Assembly: GCA_030693515.1 (NCBI GenBank)
Contig: JAUYAK010000095.1
Span: 62,001 to 126,000 of the forward strand
Direction: 5' to 3'
Source: Opitutaceae bacterium
GTDB lineage: Bacteria > Verrucomicrobiota > Verrucomicrobiia > Opitutales > Opitutaceae
Length of the DNA: 64,000 nt
A program made the translations under genes and the position numbers. The notes under the pieces are model-generated. The model searched no databases. It had not been told where the DNA came from and saw only the letters and a list, made by a program, of their open reading frames with translations. Positions 1-8,972 of this stretch are shown in pieces. The number at the start of each line of letters is the position of its first letter. Positions within the stretch are counted from its first letter, which is position 1.

Positions 1-942
1 TACGCCACCCGCCCCGCAGCCCTCCCGGCTAACGAGCAGACCATCGCCAAGGACCTCACACGGCGCGACCTCAAGCTCGAAGCACCCGCGAATCTCAGCG
101 GCAAGGCACACACCGAGTGGCTTCACGTCAAGCCCACCGAGGTTACAGTGAATGGCAAGACCCTCTTCGGCCAGGAACTCGTCCGTTGGAAATACCAGCG
201 CTATATGCAGGACTATCTGGCCTGCGTGCAGGGAGTGGACGACGGCGTCGGCAAAGTGCTCGACTACCTCGATCAAACGGGTCTCGCGAAAAACACCATC
301 GTCATCTACTCCGCCGACAACGGCTGGTATCTCGGCGAGCTCGGTCTCTACGACAAGCGTTTCATGTATGAGCCCGGCCTCCGCGTGCCGCTCCTGGCCC
401 GCGGTCCCGGCATCAAGGCCGGCGGAATACCGGCGCAGTTCGTCGCCAACATCGATCTCGCCCCCACCTTCCTTGACCTCGCCGGCCTGCCCATTCCGGA
501 CTCCATGCAGGGCCGCTCGCTCGTTCCGTTGCTGCGCGGCGAGACGCCCGCCGACTGGCGCGTATCCATTTATTACCGCTACTACCACGATCCAGGGCAC
601 CACAACACCGCCGCCCACCTCGGGGTGCGCACCGCGACGCACAAGCTCATCTATTACTGGAAGCAGGACGCCTACGAGATGTTCGATCTCACTGCGGACC
701 CGACCGAGCAGCACAATCTCCTCTACGCCGACGGCGCGAAAAATCCCGTGATCGCCGCCAAGTTCGCCGAATTGAAAACCGAGCTCGCCCGCCTGCAGAA
801 GGAATTCAAGGACGACGGCCAATACGCCGCTTCCGCCGACTGGCCGGCAGGCAGCGCCGACGGTCCATTCCCTCCCTCTAAATATAAACCCATCGGCACC
901 AAAACCGTCGCCGAAGCCATCGCAGCCACTCTTTCCCAATGA
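1..942 (+). CDS. Sulfatase, C-terminal part (5' end outside window)
   Basis: The reading frame is open from base 1, so the start and the catalytic formylglycine motif lie to the left of the window. The visible 313 residues carry the conserved sulfatase middle and end: an SADNGW motif, a GLYDKR stretch and an RVPLLARGPG strand, followed by an arginine-rich tail typical of choline-sulfatase or iduronate-sulfatase-like enzymes. Members of this family hydrolyse sulfate esters, usually in the periplasm. Its stop overlaps the next sulfatase start (ATGA at 939-942), so the two are probably translationally coupled. Family call is secure; substrate is unknown. Confidence 0.9.
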   Translation, partial: YATRPAALPANEQTIAKDLTRRDLKLEAPANLSGKAHTEWLHVKPTEVTVNGKTLFGQELVRWKYQRYMQDYLACVQGVDDGVGKVLDYLDQTGLAKNTIVIYSADNGWYLGELGLYDKRFMYEPGLRVPLLARGPGIKAGGIPAQFVANIDLAPTFLDLAGLPIPDSMQGRSLVPLLRGETPADWRVSIYYRYYHDPGHHNTAAHLGVRTATHKLIYYWKQDAYEMFDLTADPTEQHNLLYADGAKNPVIAAKFAELKTELARLQKEFKDDGQYAASADWPAGSADGPFPPSKYKPIGTKTVAEAIAATLSQ

Positions 943-2822
943 ATCGATTCCTTCTTGCCCTCGCCTCCCTGTTGTTTTTTCCCATCGCGGGTCTGCGCGC
1001 CGCCGAGACGCAGCGACCGAATATTCTCTGGCTCGTCAGCGAGGACAATGACCCGCTCCTCGGCAGCTACGGCGACCGCCTCGCCCACACGCCGACGCTC
1101 GATAAACTCGCCCGCGAGGGCGTGCTCTACGAGCGGTGTTTCGCTCAGCCGGTTTGCGCGCCGGCCCGCTTCACCCTGATCACAGGGATGTATGCGGCGA
1201 CAGCCGGGCCGGCGCAGCACATGCGCGCCCAAGGCAAGATTCCCTCCTGGCTGAAAGGCTTCCCTGCGCTACTGCGCGAAGCCGGCTACTACACCACCAA
1301 CAACGCCAAGACGGACTACAATTCGCCCCTCAATGTTCAAGCGGCGTGGAACGAATCGAACAAGACCGCGCACTGGCGCAAGCGCCCGACTCCCGGCCAG
1401 CCTTTCTTCAGTGTCTTCAATCACGAGGTCACGCACGAGAGCTGCCTGTTTCCAGAACAGGAACTGCCGCTGGATTTCCCGCCGATGGATCCGGCAAACG
1501 TGCGCATTCCCCCGTATCAGCCCGACACGCCGGAGATGCGCGCCGACTGGGCGCGCTACTACAATCACATCCGGCTGATGGACGAACAGATCGCCTCGAA
1601 ATTGCGCGATCTCGAGAAGGACGGCCTCGCTGACAACACGATCGTCTTTTATTACTCTGACAACGGCGGGGTGCTGCCGCGCAGCAAACGCTTCCTCCAT
1701 GAAAGCGGCACGCACGTGCCCTTGATCGTCTATTATCCGCCGAAGTGGCGCCATCTTGCTCCGGCTGCGCCCGGTTCGCGCCTCAAGGAACCGGTGAGTT
1801 TCGTGGATTTTGCTCCCACGGTGCTCTCGCTCGCTGGTGTGAAAATCCCCGCCTACATGCAAGGCCGCGCGTTCGCCGGTCCGGCCAAGGCCGCGGCCAA
1901 CGAATACGTCTTCACCACGCGCGACCGCATGGACGAGCGTTACGACATGATGCGCTCCGTCGTGGATTCGCGTTGGCTTTATATTCGCAATTTCCGCCCG
2001 GACATCGCCTACGTGCAGCCGCTCGAATATATGTTCAAAGCGCGGGGCTATCAGTCGTGGGCCCGACTTGCCTCCGAAGGCAAACTCACCGCCGCAACCT
2101 CGCAATTCTGGGGCGAGAAACCCGCGGACGAACTTTACGACATGCACGCCGATCCCGACAGCGTCCATAACCTCGCCCGGATTCCCGCGCACCGCGCTAT
2201 CTTGGAGAGAATGCGCGCGGCGCTGAAGCAGCGCATGCTCACGATCAAGGACAATGGCCTCCTCCCGGAGGGCTCGACTTTGGAAGGCTACGATGCCTCG
2301 CGCGTGCCCGGAGCCTGGCCGGTGGAGCGGGTGCTGGATCTCGCGCTCCTCGCCTCGGAGCGCGACGCCGCGAACCTGCCGAAATTCATCGAGGCACTGG
2401 GCGACGTGAGCGAGCCCATCCGCTGGTGGGCCGCGCAGGGTTGCGCCCTCCTGGGCAAGAAGGCGGCGCCCGCCGAACCCGCGCTACTACGTTGCCTTGA
2501 AGACAAGTCGGGCGCCGTGGCGGTGGCCGCCGCCGAGGCCCTCGCCCGACTCGGACGGAGGGACGCCGCATTGCCCGTCCTCGCACACTGGGTGCAGGCC
2601 ACCGATGCGCCTGCCGCCATCCTGCAAGCCGGCAACGTGCTCGACCGCCTCGGTGAAATCGCGCGCCCTGCGCTGCCCGCGATGAAGCGCGCCCTCACTG
2701 CCGCGAAACCCACTCCGGGGGGCACCTATCCTCCGCAATACATCCTGAACCACGCCGTCGCCGTGCTCGAGGGTCGGACCGCAGCCCTGATCTACCCGCC
2801 CACTTCAGATCAATCACCCTAA
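939..2822 (+). CDS. Secreted sulfatase with C-terminal HEAT-like repeat domain
   Basis: 627 residues. A signal peptide (about residues 1-22, ending GLRAA) precedes an N-terminal sulfatase domain. The formylglycine motif CAPAR has its cysteine at residue 73, and SDNGG follows in the middle. A metal-binding strand near residue 30 reads SEDND rather than the usual ADD. After about residue 450 the protein continues with alpha-helical repeats rich in alanine and leucine (KKAAPAEPALLRCL, AVAVAAAEALARL), which look like HEAT or PBS-lyase repeats. That fusion is seen in heparan N-sulfatase-like proteins of Planctomycetes and Verrucomicrobia. The start overlaps the upstream stop. Activity needs a formylglycine-generating enzyme, which is not in this window. 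Confidence 0.9.
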   Translation: MNRFLLALASLLFFPIAGLRAAETQRPNILWLVSEDNDPLLGSYGDRLAHTPTLDKLAREGVLYERCFAQPVCAPARFTLITGMYAATAGPAQHMRAQGKIPSWLKGFPALLREAGYYTTNNAKTDYNSPLNVQAAWNESNKTAHWRKRPTPGQPFFSVFNHEVTHESCLFPEQELPLDFPPMDPANVRIPPYQPDTPEMRADWARYYNHIRLMDEQIASKLRDLEKDGLADNTIVFYYSDNGGVLPRSKRFLHESGTHVPLIVYYPPKWRHLAPAAPGSRLKEPVSFVDFAPTVLSLAGVKIPAYMQGRAFAGPAKAAANEYVFTTRDRMDERYDMMRSVVDSRWLYIRNFRPDIAYVQPLEYMFKARGYQSWARLASEGKLTAATSQFWGEKPADELYDMHADPDSVHNLARIPAHRAILERMRAALKQRMLTIKDNGLLPEGSTLEGYDASRVPGAWPVERVLDLALLASERDAANLPKFIEALGDVSEPIRWWAAQGCALLGKKAAPAEPALLRCLEDKSGAVAVAAAEALARLGRRDAALPVLAHWVQATDAPAAILQAGNVLDRLGEIARPALPAMKRALTAAKPTPGGTYPPQYILNHAVAVLEGRTAALIYPPTSDQSP

Positions 2823-2843
2823 CGCGGAGTTTCCTGTCGCGCC

Positions 2844-3290
2844 GTGAACCGCCGGATGAATCCGTTGCTCCGCAATCTCGCCCTCCTTACCTTGGGGATG
2901 GCGCGTTTCCCGGAGCGCCCTCTCTCTTCAAGTGTCCCGGGCACGACACGCCGCCGCTTGTCCGTCCTGAAGCTTCGTCGACTGCTGCCTAAGGTCGATT
3001 GGTGTGGCTTACCTGCACACGCCCAACGGACCACCGGCGAGGGCCAGGTGGCGGCCTATTGGTTCAATGACGCGCCGCCGGCCGAAGCCAATGGCGTCAC
3101 ACTCGCTGATTTTGTGCTGCCGAGCGGCCGGTTTCGCGAACCGCTGCTCGTGGACGTCCGCACCAACCGCGTGTATGCCATCCCGCCGTCCCAATGGACC
3201 CAAAGCGCGGAGGGGGCGGCCTTCCGCAGCCTGCCGGTCTACGATGCCCCTATGTTGATCGCAGAGAAAACCGCGCTGCCGTTCGATTGA
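2844..3290 (+). pseudogene. Remnant of a glycoside hydrolase C-terminus
   Basis: 148 codons. The first half is arginine-rich and looks non-coding. From about residue 70 the sequence becomes protein-like (AAYWFND, LLVDVRTNRVYAIP, FRSLPVYDAPMLIAEK). That resembles the terminal beta-sandwich strands of some glycoside hydrolases, where a similar IPVYDSPVLIAE ending is common. No catalytic domain is present. I read it as the decayed 3' end of a lost polysaccharide-degrading enzyme in the sulfatase locus. The family match is from memory and modest. Confidence 0.4.
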
Positions 3291-3501
3291 GCTGATGCGA
3301 TGACTGTTAATCTGAAACAAGCAAACCGTGGCCACGCCGGTCCAGCGCATGGGCGAGAGCGTGAAACTCGACGAACACCGGCCGGCGAAATCGCTCCGCC
3401 GTGCTGTCGGTCACTCTCGCCGATTCCGGCCCGCGAGTCCGACTCCTCGGCCACGAGTGACGGCGCGTGATAGTTTCCTGCCGAATTACACTTTCCACCC
3501 T

Positions 3502-5046
3502 ATGACCAAGCCCCGCATTCACCTACTCCACCAAGCAATCGCCCCACGTCCGAATCGCCGCCCCCACTTCGGGACGTTCGCCCTCGTCGCGCTGGCGTTA
3601 TTCGCGACGCAGGCCTCTGCCGCCGAATCGAGATCACGCCCCAACATCGTGCTCATTCTCGCCGACGATATCGGCTACGGCGATCTGGGCTGCTATGGCG
3701 CCACCAAAGTCAGAACCCCCAACCTCGATCGCCTCGCTCGCGAGGGATCGCGCTTCACCGACGCGCACGCCACCGCGTCCGTCTGCACTCCCACACGCTT
3801 CGCGCTGCTCACCGGCCGCTACGCTTGGCGCCAGCCGGGCACCGGGATCGCGCCGGGCGACGCCACGCTGCTCATCAAGCCCGGCACCGTGACGTTGGCT
3901 TCGTCACTGAAGTCGGCCGGCTACTCCACCGGACCCGTCGGCAAATGGCATCTCGGCCTCGGCGAAACCACGCCCGATTTCAACGCCGACCTGAAACCCG
4001 GGCCGCTCGAACTCGGTTTCGACTATGCCTTCTTCATCCCCGCCACCGGTGATCGCACTCCGTGCGTCTTCGTCGAAAACCACCGCGTCGTCGGGCTCGA
4101 CCCCGCCGATCCCATCACGGTCAGCTACGACAAGCGCATCGGCACCGATCCGACCGGACTCGAGCGACCCGATCTGCTGAAGATCAAAGCCGACGCCAGT
4201 CACTCGCAGACCATCGTCAACGGCATCAGTCGCATCGGCTACATGACAGGCGGCAAAAAGGCCCGGTGGGTGGATGAAGACATCGCCGATACGCTGACCC
4301 AGCGCGCCGTGGCGTTCCTCGATCGCCAGCAATCCGGCAAGCCCTTCTTCCTCTTTCTGCCGACCCACGACATTCACGAGCCGATGGTTCCGCACCCACG
4401 TTTTCGCGGCACGAGCGAGTGCGGTTGGCGTGGCGATGTCATCCACCAACTCGACTGGACGGTCGGCCAAGTGCTCGCCGCCCTCGACCGCCGCGGTCTC
4501 GCGCAGGATACGCTGGTGATCTTCACGTCGGACAACGGCGGCGCTATCAAGACCACCTACGATGACGGCACCAACGCGCTCCACGCGTTGCAATCGCCCA
4601 ACGGCGTGCTCCGCGGCACCAAAGGCCAACTCTATGAGGGCGGCCACCGCGTGCCGTTCATCTCGCGCTGGCCGGGCCATATCCCGGCCGGTCGAACTTC
4701 GGACGCTTTGCTTGGCCTCATCGACCTGTTGCCGAGTTTCGCCACCTTGACAGCGCAAAAACTCCCGCCCGGCGCCGCACCGGATGCCGTTGATGTCCTG
4801 CCTGCTCTCCTCGGCGCACCCGGTGCCCAAGGTCGCGATACGCTGGTGCTGCAGAGCAACCGCCAGTCGCCCCTCGCCCTGCGCGCCGGTCCATGGAAAC
4901 TCATCGAACGGCAGAACGGGCCTCACGAACTCTACGATCTCGCGACGGATCCCACCGAGTCCGTCAACCTCGCCGCCCGCGCGCCGGCACGCGTCCAAGC
5001 GCTTGCCCAACGTCTCGCCGCCGAACGCGCCAAATCCACGCCATGA
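3502..5046 (+). CDS. Secreted arylsulfatase-like sulfatase
   Basis: 514 residues from the ATG at 3502. An in-frame GTG at 3328 would add 58 arginine-rich residues before the signal sequence and is unlikely. The signal peptide spans residues 1-41 (hydrophobic FALVALALFA, then ASAAE). It is followed by NIVLILADDIGYGDLG with the metal-binding aspartate pair (D55, D56). The formylglycine motif CTPTR has its cysteine at residue 95, then KWHLG and SDNGG. It should cleave sulfate esters in the periplasm after cysteine conversion. The stop overlaps the next start (ATGA at 5043-5046). It is a close paralogue of that gene. Confidence 0.93.
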   Translation: MTKPRIHLLHQAIAPRPNRRPHFGTFALVALALFATQASAAESRSRPNIVLILADDIGYGDLGCYGATKVRTPNLDRLAREGSRFTDAHATASVCTPTRFALLTGRYAWRQPGTGIAPGDATLLIKPGTVTLASSLKSAGYSTGPVGKWHLGLGETTPDFNADLKPGPLELGFDYAFFIPATGDRTPCVFVENHRVVGLDPADPITVSYDKRIGTDPTGLERPDLLKIKADASHSQTIVNGISRIGYMTGGKKARWVDEDIADTLTQRAVAFLDRQQSGKPFFLFLPTHDIHEPMVPHPRFRGTSECGWRGDVIHQLDWTVGQVLAALDRRGLAQDTLVIFTSDNGGAIKTTYDDGTNALHALQSPNGVLRGTKGQLYEGGHRVPFISRWPGHIPAGRTSDALLGLIDLLPSFATLTAQKLPPGAAPDAVDVLPALLGAPGAQGRDTLVLQSNRQSPLALRAGPWKLIERQNGPHELYDLATDPTESVNLAARAPARVQALAQRLAAERAKSTP

Positions 5047-6620
5047 AACTGGCCTCATCCCTCGGCCAATCCCGACGCATGCTCCTCAGCCTGGCCGCGC
5101 TTGGTCTGTTCGCCGCGCCGGTCTTCGCCGCAAATCCCACGGCGCGCCCCAACGTTGTGCTCATCGTGGCTGACGACCTCGGCTACGGCGATGTCGGCTG
5201 CTACGGAGCGCGCGCCATTGCCACCCCGCACATTGATCGGCTGGCGGCGCAGGGCCGACGCTTCACCCAAGGTTACGCGCCCGCCTCCACCTGCACGCCC
5301 TCCCGCTATGCGCTGATGACCGGCGAATACGCGTGGCGGCAGCAGACCAAACAAACCACCATCCTCGACGGCGACGCGCCCCTGAGCATCACGCCCGGGC
5401 ACCTCACGCTCCCGTCGTTGCTCAAGCAGGCCGGCTACACCACGGCGCTCATCGGCAAGTGGCACCTCGGTCTCGGCGACGGCGAACACGCCGTGGATTT
5501 CAATGGCGACATCCGGCCCGGCCCGCTCGAAGTCGGTTTCGACTCCGCCTTCTTCATCCCCGCCACCGTCGATCGCGTGCCCACGGTCTTCATCGAGAAT
5601 CACCGCGTCATCGGCCTCGATCCGACCGATCCGATTCGCGTGAGTTATCAAAAGCGCGTGAGCAACGAACCGACCGGTGCCGAGCGCCCCGATCTGCTCA
5701 AGCAGCGCGCCGATGCGCAACACGCCGGCGTAATCGTCAACGGCATCAGCCGCATCGGCTCGATGTCCGGCGGCAAAGACGCGCGTTGGATCGATGAAGA
5801 TTTGGCCGACGTTATCGCCCGTCGCTCGGCGCGCTTCATCGAGGCGCACAAGGCAAAACCCTTCTTCCTCTACCTCGGGACGTTCGATCCCCACGTCCCG
5901 CGCGTGCCGCACGCGCGTTTCGTCGGTGCCACTCAACTCGGCCCACGCGGCGACGTGATCGCCGAGCTCGACTGGACCGTGGGCGAGGTGCTCGCCGCGC
6001 TCGACCGCGCCGGTGTCGCGGACAACACGCTCGTGATCGTCACAAGTGACAACGGCCCGGCGCTGTTCGACGGCTACTTCGACCAGGCGGAGGAACTCAA
6101 CGGCGACCACCGACCCGCCGGCGGACTGCGCGGCTGGAAATACCTCGCCTACGAAGGCGGCACGCGCGTGCCGTTCATCGCGCGTTGGCCCGGCCACGTA
6201 AGCGTCGGCGTCGACGAACGGATGATCTGCCTGAGCGATCTGCTGGCCACCTGCGCGTCGCTCACCGGTCAGAAACTCCCGGCCGGCACCGGCACCGACA
6301 GCCTCGACCAACTGCGTGTGCTCACTGGCCAACCCGGCGGCGCAATCCGCACTGAACTCGTCGAACAAGGCATTTCCAACACGCTCGCCCTGCGCGCGGG
6401 CGAGTGGAAGTTCATCCCCGCGAGCCCGCAGCAACAGGTGTCCGGCATGGGCTCAGGCGCCAACCCCTCTGATAAACGCTGGGGCGAGTCCATCGTCCGT
6501 GAAGACGCCCTTTACAACCTGGCCACCGATCCCGCCGAGCAGGTCAACGTTGCCGCCAAATATCCTGCTACGGTGAGCGCGTTGCGCGCGCGGCTGGAGA
6601 AAATCAAACGCTCGCGTTGA
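5043..6620 (+). CDS. Secreted arylsulfatase-like sulfatase
   Basis: 525 residues from the ATG at 5043, which overlaps the upstream stop and directly precedes a signal peptide (cleavage near VFAAN, residue 30). Catalytic signatures are VADDLGYGD (D44, D45), the formylglycine motif CTPSR with cysteine 84, KWHLGLG and SDNGP. It shares long stretches with the preceding gene (FFIPAT, VNGISRIG, ELDWTVG). The pair therefore arose by tandem duplication and may act on related sulfated sugars. Length is normal for the family. Confidence 0.94.
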   Translation: MKLASSLGQSRRMLLSLAALGLFAAPVFAANPTARPNVVLIVADDLGYGDVGCYGARAIATPHIDRLAAQGRRFTQGYAPASTCTPSRYALMTGEYAWRQQTKQTTILDGDAPLSITPGHLTLPSLLKQAGYTTALIGKWHLGLGDGEHAVDFNGDIRPGPLEVGFDSAFFIPATVDRVPTVFIENHRVIGLDPTDPIRVSYQKRVSNEPTGAERPDLLKQRADAQHAGVIVNGISRIGSMSGGKDARWIDEDLADVIARRSARFIEAHKAKPFFLYLGTFDPHVPRVPHARFVGATQLGPRGDVIAELDWTVGEVLAALDRAGVADNTLVIVTSDNGPALFDGYFDQAEELNGDHRPAGGLRGWKYLAYEGGTRVPFIARWPGHVSVGVDERMICLSDLLATCASLTGQKLPAGTGTDSLDQLRVLTGQPGGAIRTELVEQGISNTLALRAGEWKFIPASPQQQVSGMGSGANPSDKRWGESIVREDALYNLATDPAEQVNVAAKYPATVSALRARLEKIKRSR

Positions 6621-6810
6621 AAATGGACCTCGCACTCTCAACGTGGCCGGGAGGGCCCTTCCGCGCCCCCGGTAGCGTCTCATGGAACGTCACCGCACGC
6701 CTGGGCATCCGAGCCCGGTTTGCCGCTGGACCGCACCGGGCAATCTTACCATCCGCACTGAACAGCGGCATCTTCGCTCGTTCATCGTCGAACATTCACC
6801 GTTCCTTCTT

Positions 6811-8943
6811 ATGAAAATTTCCGTCCGTTTCGTCCTCTCCTGCCTCGGGGCGTGGCTTTCCGGCCTGCCGGCTGCGCGCGCCGCGACATCCGCCACCAAC
6901 GCCGACTGGCCGACCTATCTCGGCGGCACGGACCGCCGCCTCTATTCGCCGCTGCGCCAGATCGACCGCAGCAACGTCGCTCAACTCCAAATGGCCTGGA
7001 CCTACGATACCGGGGAGATCGGCGAGTATCAGGCCAACAATCTCATGATCGGCGGCGTGCTCTATACCGCCACGCAGAGCCGCAAGGTCGTGGCGCTCGA
7101 TGCCGCGACGGGACGCGAACTGTGGCAATGGGACCCGGCGACAACGCTCGCCGGCGCCGGTGGCCGCCGGCAACGCGGGTTGGTGTTTTGGCAAAACGAG
7201 CAGGGCGGCGAGCAACGGCTCTTCACCGCCGTAGGGAATTTCCTCTTCGCGCTCGATGCAAAGACGGGCGCAATCATTTCGAGTTTCGGCGCCAAAGGTT
7301 CGATCCAACTTGGCAGTGGTCTCGATGTGGACGGCACACCGAAAGTCGGGCTCAACACGCCCGGCGTGGTCTTCAAAGATACGTTGATCATCGGCGGCTT
7401 TGGCGGACCTGGCGCAGTGCGCGGCCTCGATGTGCGCACCGGGGAGCGCCGATGGATTTTTCATCTGATTCCGCGGCCCGGCGAAGTTGGCTACGACACC
7501 TGGCCCGCCGCCGCTTACAAGACGGCCACCGGCGTGATGCCGTGGTCGGGCCAGGCCCTCGATGAGAAGCGCGGTATCGTCTACATCGCGACGAAGACGG
7601 CTGAACCCGACTTCTATGGCGCGGATCGCCACGGCGACAACCTCTTCGCCAATTCCCTCGTCGCGCTCGATGCCGCGACCGGCCAACGCCTCTGGCATTT
7701 CCAGATCGTGCATCACGATCTTTTGGACAAGGATCTGCCTTGCGCGCCCATCCTCGTGACGGTGACCCACGGTGGAAAAAAGATCGATGCGGTCGCCCAA
7801 GGCACCAAGCACGGTTACCTCTTTGTCTTTGATCGCGTCACCGGGAAACCGCTCTGGCCCATCGAGGAGAGATCCGTGCCCGCGTCCGAACTCCGCGGTG
7901 AGCTGGCTTCGCCGACCCAGCCATTTCCCACCAAGCCCGCGCCGCTCATGCGGCAGCGCTACGGCGAGGAAGACGTATCCCCGATCTCGCCCGAGGCGCT
8001 CGCGCTGACGCAGGACCGCATCAGAATTTCGCCAAACTTCGGCCCGTTTCCCACTCCCAGTCTGAAGGAGACGATCATGTTTCCCGGCTTCGATGGGGGC
8101 ATGGAGTGGGGCGGAGGCGCGGTGGATCCCGACGGCGTCTACTACGTCAATGTGAACGAAATTCCATGGATCTTGCAGATGGTCGAGACCCGGCGCGCCG
8201 ATGGCACGCCGCTACCCCGCGGCGAACGCGACTACCTGATCCACTGTGCCGCGTGTCATGGCATCGACCGCGCCGGGATCCCGCTCGCCGGTTTCCCCTC
8301 CCTCCTTGACGTGGACAAGCGGCGCACTTCCGAGGAAGTAATGAAAATCACGAAGACTGGTTTCGGCCGCATGCCGGCGTTTGATCGCATCCCGGACCCG
8401 CAGCGCGAGGCGATCCTGGCCTACGTGTTCGGCAAGACCGCGCCCACCGGAGGCCGCCCCGACGAGGCAGGAGGCGCGACCAAGACGGAGGCGAAGGATA
8501 TCCCTCCCTACGCCTTTGGCGGCTTCCGGCGTTGGACGGACCAGGCGGGCTATCCCGCGATCAAACCGCCGTGGGGGACGTTAAACGCCGTCGATCTCAA
8601 CACCGGCGAACTCAAATGGAAAGTGCCGCTGGGCGAGTATCGTGAGCTGACGGCCCGCGGCATCCCACCGACGGGAACGGAAAATTACGGCGGCCCGGTG
8701 GTAACCGCCGGCGGACTGATCTTCATCGCGGCGACCGCGGACGAAACGATCCGGGCCTTCGACAAGGACACCGGCGCCATCCTCTGGTCGGCACCGTTGC
8801 CGTTCAGCGGTAACGCCACCCCGAGTGTCTATATGGTGAACGGTCGCCAGTTTCTCGTGATCTCCGCCGGGGGCGGCAAATCCGGCCGGCCCGCCGGCGG
8901 GAGCCTCGTGGCCTTCGCGCTGCCTTCCACTCTCACCCGTTAG
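6811..8943 (+). CDS. PQQ-dependent dehydrogenase with haem-c domain
   Basis: 710 residues starting at ATG 6811, which precedes a signal peptide (residues 1-25). Repeated beta-propeller blades are visible (VVALDAATGRELWQW, LVALDAATGQRLWHF, LNTGELKWK, FDKDTGAILW), typical of quinoprotein glucose or alcohol dehydrogenases. A cytochrome-c motif CAACH lies at residues 479-483 inside the propeller, so electrons can leave through covalently bound haem. The enzyme probably oxidises a sugar or alcohol in the periplasm. It sits between sulfatases, which suggests oxidation of a desulfated sugar. An upstream in-frame start at 6682 lacks a signal sequence and is rejected. Confidence 0.9.
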   Translation: MKISVRFVLSCLGAWLSGLPAARAATSATNADWPTYLGGTDRRLYSPLRQIDRSNVAQLQMAWTYDTGEIGEYQANNLMIGGVLYTATQSRKVVALDAATGRELWQWDPATTLAGAGGRRQRGLVFWQNEQGGEQRLFTAVGNFLFALDAKTGAIISSFGAKGSIQLGSGLDVDGTPKVGLNTPGVVFKDTLIIGGFGGPGAVRGLDVRTGERRWIFHLIPRPGEVGYDTWPAAAYKTATGVMPWSGQALDEKRGIVYIATKTAEPDFYGADRHGDNLFANSLVALDAATGQRLWHFQIVHHDLLDKDLPCAPILVTVTHGGKKIDAVAQGTKHGYLFVFDRVTGKPLWPIEERSVPASELRGELASPTQPFPTKPAPLMRQRYGEEDVSPISPEALALTQDRIRISPNFGPFPTPSLKETIMFPGFDGGMEWGGGAVDPDGVYYVNVNEIPWILQMVETRRADGTPLPRGERDYLIHCAACHGIDRAGIPLAGFPSLLDVDKRRTSEEVMKITKTGFGRMPAFDRIPDPQREAILAYVFGKTAPTGGRPDEAGGATKTEAKDIPPYAFGGFRRWTDQAGYPAIKPPWGTLNAVDLNTGELKWKVPLGEYRELTARGIPPTGTENYGGPVVTAGGLIFIAATADETIRAFDKDTGAILWSAPLPFSGNATPSVYMVNGRQFLVISAGGGKSGRPAGGSLVAFALPSTLTR

Positions 8944-8972
8944 GCGATTGACGACTGTCTCGCTGCCAGCAA

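Noticed and set aside
3904-5058. 384-codon minus-strand open frame
   Set aside because: Antisense shadow of the sulfatase at 3502-5046; no recognisable domain.
5055-6434. 459-codon minus-strand open frame opposite a sulfatase
   Set aside because: Composition mirrors the sulfatase third-codon bias of this GC-rich DNA. The sense strand has a complete signal peptide and catalytic motifs.
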